Shown in pieces: positions 60,682-64,000 of a stretch of DNA of 64,000 bases. A program made the position numbers and the translations under genes. Below the pieces are notes generated by a model. It saw only the letters and a list, made by a program, of their open reading frames with translations, was not told the DNA's origin and did no database searches. The DNA is from Marinobacter daepoensis DSM 16072 (GTDB taxonomy: Bacteria; Pseudomonadota; Gammaproteobacteria; Pseudomonadales; Oleiphilaceae). Location of the stretch: contig NZ_ATWI01000009.1 of assembly GCF_000421165.1 (NCBI RefSeq), positions 620,001 to 684,000 of the forward strand. Direction: 5' to 3'. How positions within the stretch are numbered: position 1 is the first letter of the stretch; the number at the start of each line of letters is the position of its first letter.

Positions 60682-61716
60682 ATGAATCGAACGACCAAAC
60701 TGATTTTGTTACCTCTGATCAGTGCCCTGCTCTTCTCCGGCCACCAGGCCCGGGCCGACCTTGTGGTGTTGCAGTACCACCATGTCGATGACAGCACGCC
60801 TGCGGCCACAAGCACCTCCCGCTCTCTGTTTGAAGCGCAGATAGACATGATAGGGAACCTGGACCTTGAGGTTGTTGCTCTTAAAAAAGGTACTCTGGCC
60901 GCGCTCGACGACGCCCATCCCGACACCAACGAAATCGCCATCACCTTTGACGATGCCTATGAGTCTGTTCATCGTTATGCGGCTCCCCTGCTGAACAAAC
61001 GTGACATGCCCTACACTCTCTTTGTTAACACAGACGCCATCGGCACTCCGGGCTACATGAGCTGGGAGCAGCTCCGCGAGCTGGCAGGCAACCCGTTGGT
61101 AACCATTGCCAATCACAGCGCCGGCCATGACCACCTGGTCAAACGACCGGGCGAACCGGAAAATGACTGGGAACAGCGGGTGGCCGCCAGTCTGGATATC
61201 GCTCAGAACGTTTTGAAAAACCAGTTGGGTGTCGAGGAACCGCTGTTCGCTTATCCCTACGGTGAGTTCGATCAGGCGCTGGAGCAAAAACTGGAGGAGC
61301 GAGGCTGGCTGGGGTTTGGCCAACAATCGGGTGCCATCGGGCCGTTTTCCGGTAAGACCCGCTTACCTCGATTCCCAATGGCCAACGCGTACGGGCAGCT
61401 CGGTAGCCTGAAAGACAAACTGATGAGCAAAGGCTTTCCTGTGCCCGCGGAAACACTGCCGGATGGCGTTATCACCCAGAACCCTCCAACGCTGCAGCTC
61501 ACGCCTTCCGACGCTATCCAACCTTCGCGACTCACCTGCTTCGCGTCCGGGCTTGGGCGCATTGAATTTTCTGTGGCTGGAAACGACATCAAAGTCCGGG
61601 CGCCCAAGGCGATTAACAGTCGCCGGTTCCGCTACAACTGCACACACCCTGCGGGCAACGGCAGCTTTTACTGGTTATCGCAGCAATGGCTGAATCTGAA
61701 CGTTCCGGAAGATTGA
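60682..61716 (+). CDS. Polysaccharide deacetylase family protein
   Basis: A 344-residue secreted or periplasmic NodB-type deacetylase with a signal peptide (about 1-26, ending ARA). Motif 1 D90-D91 in ITFDDAY and motif 2 H145xxxH149 in NHSAGH are present, so metal binding is intact; a C-terminal region (about 260-344) is unassigned. An AGGAAACAGAACC leader supports the ATG at 60682. It is convergent with the lipoprotein gene, with three bases between stops. Substrate unknown: poly-beta-1,6-GlcNAc or peptidoglycan are options for the family. Confidence 0.9.
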   Translation: MNRTTKLILLPLISALLFSGHQARADLVVLQYHHVDDSTPAATSTSRSLFEAQIDMIGNLDLEVVALKKGTLAALDDAHPDTNEIAITFDDAYESVHRYAAPLLNKRDMPYTLFVNTDAIGTPGYMSWEQLRELAGNPLVTIANHSAGHDHLVKRPGEPENDWEQRVAASLDIAQNVLKNQLGVEEPLFAYPYGEFDQALEQKLEERGWLGFGQQSGAIGPFSGKTRLPRFPMANAYGQLGSLKDKLMSKGFPVPAETLPDGVITQNPPTLQLTPSDAIQPSRLTCFASGLGRIEFSVAGNDIKVRAPKAINSRRFRYNCTHPAGNGSFYWLSQQWLNLNVPED

Positions 61717-61719
61717 GGC

Positions 61720-62745
61720 TTACCACACATCCTCGAAAGTGGCGATGCCGAGTTCACCAACCGTCGTATGCGGGACGGCCCTCACCGAGCTTCCGGAATC
61801 AAGGGTCGTCTGTCCTGCCAGGTCCTGTGGGCGGGTATACAACACCAGCCACCGCTCTCCCTGGCCCGGGAACGCCGGCACCCAGCCTTCCAGGTAACCA
61901 CGCTTGTGCCAGCTTTCCGGCTGGTAATCAAACACCAGATCGGTTACCACCCGCAGTGGCTTCAGGTTTTTGTCGAGAAAAGCCAGGCTGGGCACCAGAA
62001 CCCCCTCCTGCTCATATGAGCGGATCCGCATGACAAATCCCGGAACAACAGCCCCGGACGGCAAAGCAATGAGCTTGTAAGGGGAATCTCCGGTACTGAA
62101 GCGGTGCCGGGGCGTGTCCTTCTCAAAGCGCACACCAAACTCACGTCCTTCCTGCCATTCCTGAAAGTCCCTGGCCGGCAACTGCTCACAACACCGTTGG
62201 GCGAACACCGAAAAAAACGAGGCGGTATCGGCAATCCCAAGAATAGCAAAGGCATCGGGATCATAGCCTTCAACCGGCGCATGGTGTTCCTGACCAGAGG
62301 GGAGATAAACACTGGCTTCTGTCAGGGTAACCGGCGCGTTGTCTCCCTTTTTTTGGACTTCACCCCGGGTATCCGGCGTGAAGTAGCTGACCCGGACAAC
62401 GCCATCGGCATCGAGCCAGGTAAAATAGGGTTGGCGCTGCCCAGGTCGAACAAAACCATTTTTCGCCAATTCATTCCCGTCTGGGTAGTTATCGGTCGTA
62501 TACTCAGCTGCCGTTTCCAGTGCCAATGCCACCCCTTCGTCGGAGACCGGCTCAGAAGGGGAAAGTGTCTCTTTGCTTTCCTCTGGTTGAGACTCAGGAA
62601 TTCGCGAATACTGCACTCGTCCCCGCTCATCCACCCAGGAAAAGTAGCCTTCCCGCTCCGGGCGCTCTCCCCCTGTTTGGCAACCCGACATCAAAGCCAG
62701 CGCTACCACGCTGCTCAGAACCTTTCCAGCTCGACCTCGCCCCAT
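61720..62745 (-). CDS. MalM/DUF4124-like lipoprotein paired with the FadL gene
   Basis: A 341-residue lipoprotein: signal peptide with lipobox LALMSGC (C22, Q at +2, so by the Lol rule it should go to the outer membrane). Two DUF4124-like repeats follow (YFSWVDERGRVQYSRIPE and YFTWLDADGVVRVSYF), then a C-terminal MalM-like domain (about 195-340; YLEGWVPAFPGQGERWLVLYT). Encoded 19 bases after the FadL-family gene, same strand, so almost certainly an operon. The function is inferred as an accessory to hydrophobic-substrate uptake. The Marinobacter AupB pairing is a hypothesis, unconfirmed. Confidence 0.82.
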   Translation of the reverse strand: MGRGRAGKVLSSVVALALMSGCQTGGERPEREGYFSWVDERGRVQYSRIPESQPEESKETLSPSEPVSDEGVALALETAAEYTTDNYPDGNELAKNGFVRPGQRQPYFTWLDADGVVRVSYFTPDTRGEVQKKGDNAPVTLTEASVYLPSGQEHHAPVEGYDPDAFAILGIADTASFFSVFAQRCCEQLPARDFQEWQEGREFGVRFEKDTPRHRFSTGDSPYKLIALPSGAVVPGFVMRIRSYEQEGVLVPSLAFLDKNLKPLRVVTDLVFDYQPESWHKRGYLEGWVPAFPGQGERWLVLYTRPQDLAGQTTLDSGSSVRAVPHTTVGELGIATFEDVW

Positions 62746-62764
62746 AGCGCCCCCTTTGGCTGAC

Positions 62765-64000
62765 TCAGAATTTGGTCCGGAAACTCAGACCGGCCATCAC
62801 CACTCGCAAGGACGTTTTGACGGTGAGGTCGGCATAGGGGTTATAGATGATGTTGGTGATGTTGGCACAGTTCACGTTGCAACTGGTGTTCGCAGGAATC
62901 GTTTCCACGGATTGCAGATACGAAAGGTTCATGTCGATTTCAGTGTCCTTGTCCCACCGATACCCCATACCAATACTGTACAGATTGGCCCCGCCAAAGG
63001 GCGCCATGATCGATCTCTGGTCGTCCGGAATCACCGAGTCACGAATTTCCACCCCGGCCCGGAGATCCAGGCGGGACGACGCGTGAAACTCCATACCAAA
63101 CGCCCAGTTCCATTGGCTTTTGAAACCAAGCGGCAAACGCAGAGTGTCTGAAGTGGCGTTGTCCGGCGACAGAATACGGGCAGCGTTCAGAAATTCGAGG
63201 TTCCGGTCAAACTGGAAATTAAACGCGTCCCACTGGGAGAAGTCCGTCCATCCGACGTCCGCGTTCAGCGTCAGTTTGGGATGAACATCCACGCTGATGC
63301 CGGTTTGAAAGTGCTGCGGATAAACGAGATCCATACTGACGTTTCCAGCCTCTCGCGGCGCCCCCGATGGCAGGCTGAGAATGGCGGAGGTAATAGCCCC
63401 GAGAATCGACCCATTCACGCTTTGCCAGAACCCGGACCAGTCGTCGGTATACTGAATCTCAAACTGGCCTTTAAGGTTCATGTCGGCTTCAGAGGTATAG
63501 CTGGCACCCCAGCGAAACCAGTCGGTTGGCTCCCACATCACCCCCAGGGCATAAGTCGGAGAGATGGTTTCCTGAAGGTTGAGGTTCATCGCTCCAATAT
63601 CATCCCAGGGGCCAACATTTCCCCCGCACAGAGCCAGCCAGGGCTGCAGGGGCTCGTCCCCGCTTTCACAGTTGAAAGCCTCCTGCAGCACTTCCGCCAC
63701 ACCCATCAGCATGTTGGGCGCCCTCATGTACTGGTCGGCGGCAAACCCGAAGTGAGAGAGGTGAATCCCGGCACCCACGGACCACTCGTCGTTGATTTCA
63801 TAACCGACAGTCGGGGACAGGTAGGTTGTTCTCTGCAGGGTCGCAGCCTGGGGCTGATAGCGCCCTGGATCATTTTTATCCCGATAAAAGCCGGCGGCCA
63901 TCGGCAGGTAAAACGCATTGGCAAAGGTCAGTTTCGACCCGGGAGATTTGATGCTGATGCCGGCAGAAGGCGCAACCGCCGGCCCCGGAGGCAGCCTCAG
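62765..64000 (-). CDS. FadL/OmpP1/TodX family outer-membrane transporter, partial
   Basis: The last 411 codons or so of an outer-membrane beta barrel for long-chain hydrophobic compounds; the 5' end lies beyond the right edge. The open frame continues to 64000, reading GISIKSPGSKLTFANAFYLP upstream of the internal Met at 63901. Visible features: alternating beta-strands such as SVGAGIHLSHFGFA, RWGASYTSEADMNLKG, TLNADVGWTDFSQWD and SRLDLRAGVEIRD, and the C-terminal MAGLSFRTKF with terminal Phe for Bam-mediated insertion. Operon with the downstream lipoprotein. Substrates could be fatty acids, alkanes or aromatics. Confidence 0.9.
   Translation of the reverse strand: MRLPPGPAVAPSAGISIKSPGSKLTFANAFYLPMAAGFYRDKNDPGRYQPQAATLQRTTYLSPTVGYEINDEWSVGAGIHLSHFGFAADQYMRAPNMLMGVAEVLQEAFNCESGDEPLQPWLALCGGNVGPWDDIGAMNLNLQETISPTYALGVMWEPTDWFRWGASYTSEADMNLKGQFEIQYTDDWSGFWQSVNGSILGAITSAILSLPSGAPREAGNVSMDLVYPQHFQTGISVDVHPKLTLNADVGWTDFSQWDAFNFQFDRNLEFLNAARILSPDNATSDTLRLPLGFKSQWNWAFGMEFHASSRLDLRAGVEIRDSVIPDDQRSIMAPFGGANLYSIGMGYRWDKDTEIDMNLSYLQSVETIPANTSCNVNCANITNIIYNPYADLTVKTSLRVVMAGLSFRTKF

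Overview
The window is chromosomal DNA of a gammaproteobacterium of moderately high GC. It is almost fully coding, with short intergenic gaps, many 4-base ATGA/GTGA gene overlaps and long co-directional operons. Gene content and order suggest the Marinobacter / Pseudomonas-related lineage: murB-ptp-kdsB-ycaR-lpxK with exbBD and comEC, aat-bpt-infA facing clpA-clpS with cspD, rluE-nudJ-mnmA-hflD-purB, and ccoNOQP-ccoGHIS. A FadL-family gene paired with a lipoprotein gene at the right edge is reminiscent of alkane-degrading marine Marinobacter. The genus is an inference; no rRNA or tRNA gene is present to confirm it. I found no insertion sequence, prophage, CRISPR array or clear genomic island.

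Layout. 0-5 kb: leuA diverges from an Lrp/AsnC regulator, then a TetR regulator and proS. 4.9-16.3 kb: cell-envelope block on the minus strand (comEC, exbB, exbD, msbA, lpxK, ycaR, kdsB, a low-molecular-weight tyrosine phosphatase, murB) followed by lolC-lolD, with a DUF2062 membrane protein convergent to lolD. 16.4-20.5 kb: a PilZ-like protein with an inserted helical segment, a small periplasmic protein, the agmatine-to-putrescine genes aguA-aguB and a MoxR ATPase. 20.6-26.8 kb: trxB, then the N-degron module (aat, bpt, clpS, clpA) around infA and cspD. 26.9-33.4 kb: rluE, nudJ, mnmA, hflD, purB, a uL16 hydroxylase (roxA type) and a GNAT fusion protein. 33.4-38.8 kb: a LysR regulator, an unknown membrane-anchored protein with a hybrid histidine kinase, and a gpx-ohrR peroxide operon with a candidate operator. 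39-48.4 kb: alaA, an unknown gene, htpX, pdxB-rhlB-epmC, dsbD, a TusA-like gene, an ABM-domain gene and rlmM. 48.6-49.4 kb: the remnant of a GGDEF (diguanylate cyclase) gene and an alpha/beta hydrolase. 49.5-58.3 kb: the complete cbb3 oxidase locus (ccoNOQP, ccoGHIS, a SafE-like protein) behind an FNR/ANR-type site. 58.3-64 kb: ttcA, a TetR regulator, a J-domain protein, a polysaccharide deacetylase, a MalM/DUF4124-like lipoprotein and the 3' part of a FadL-family outer-membrane transporter that runs off the window.

How it fits together. Most of the region is core housekeeping: lipid A/KDO and lipoprotein export, peptidoglycan precursor synthesis, tRNA and rRNA modification, protein turnover, microaerobic respiration and redox control. 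The less explained parts are the FadL-lipoprotein pair, the GNAT fusion, the split PilZ-like protein, the unknown gene beside the hybrid kinase, the TetR/J-protein pair and the decayed GGDEF gene.
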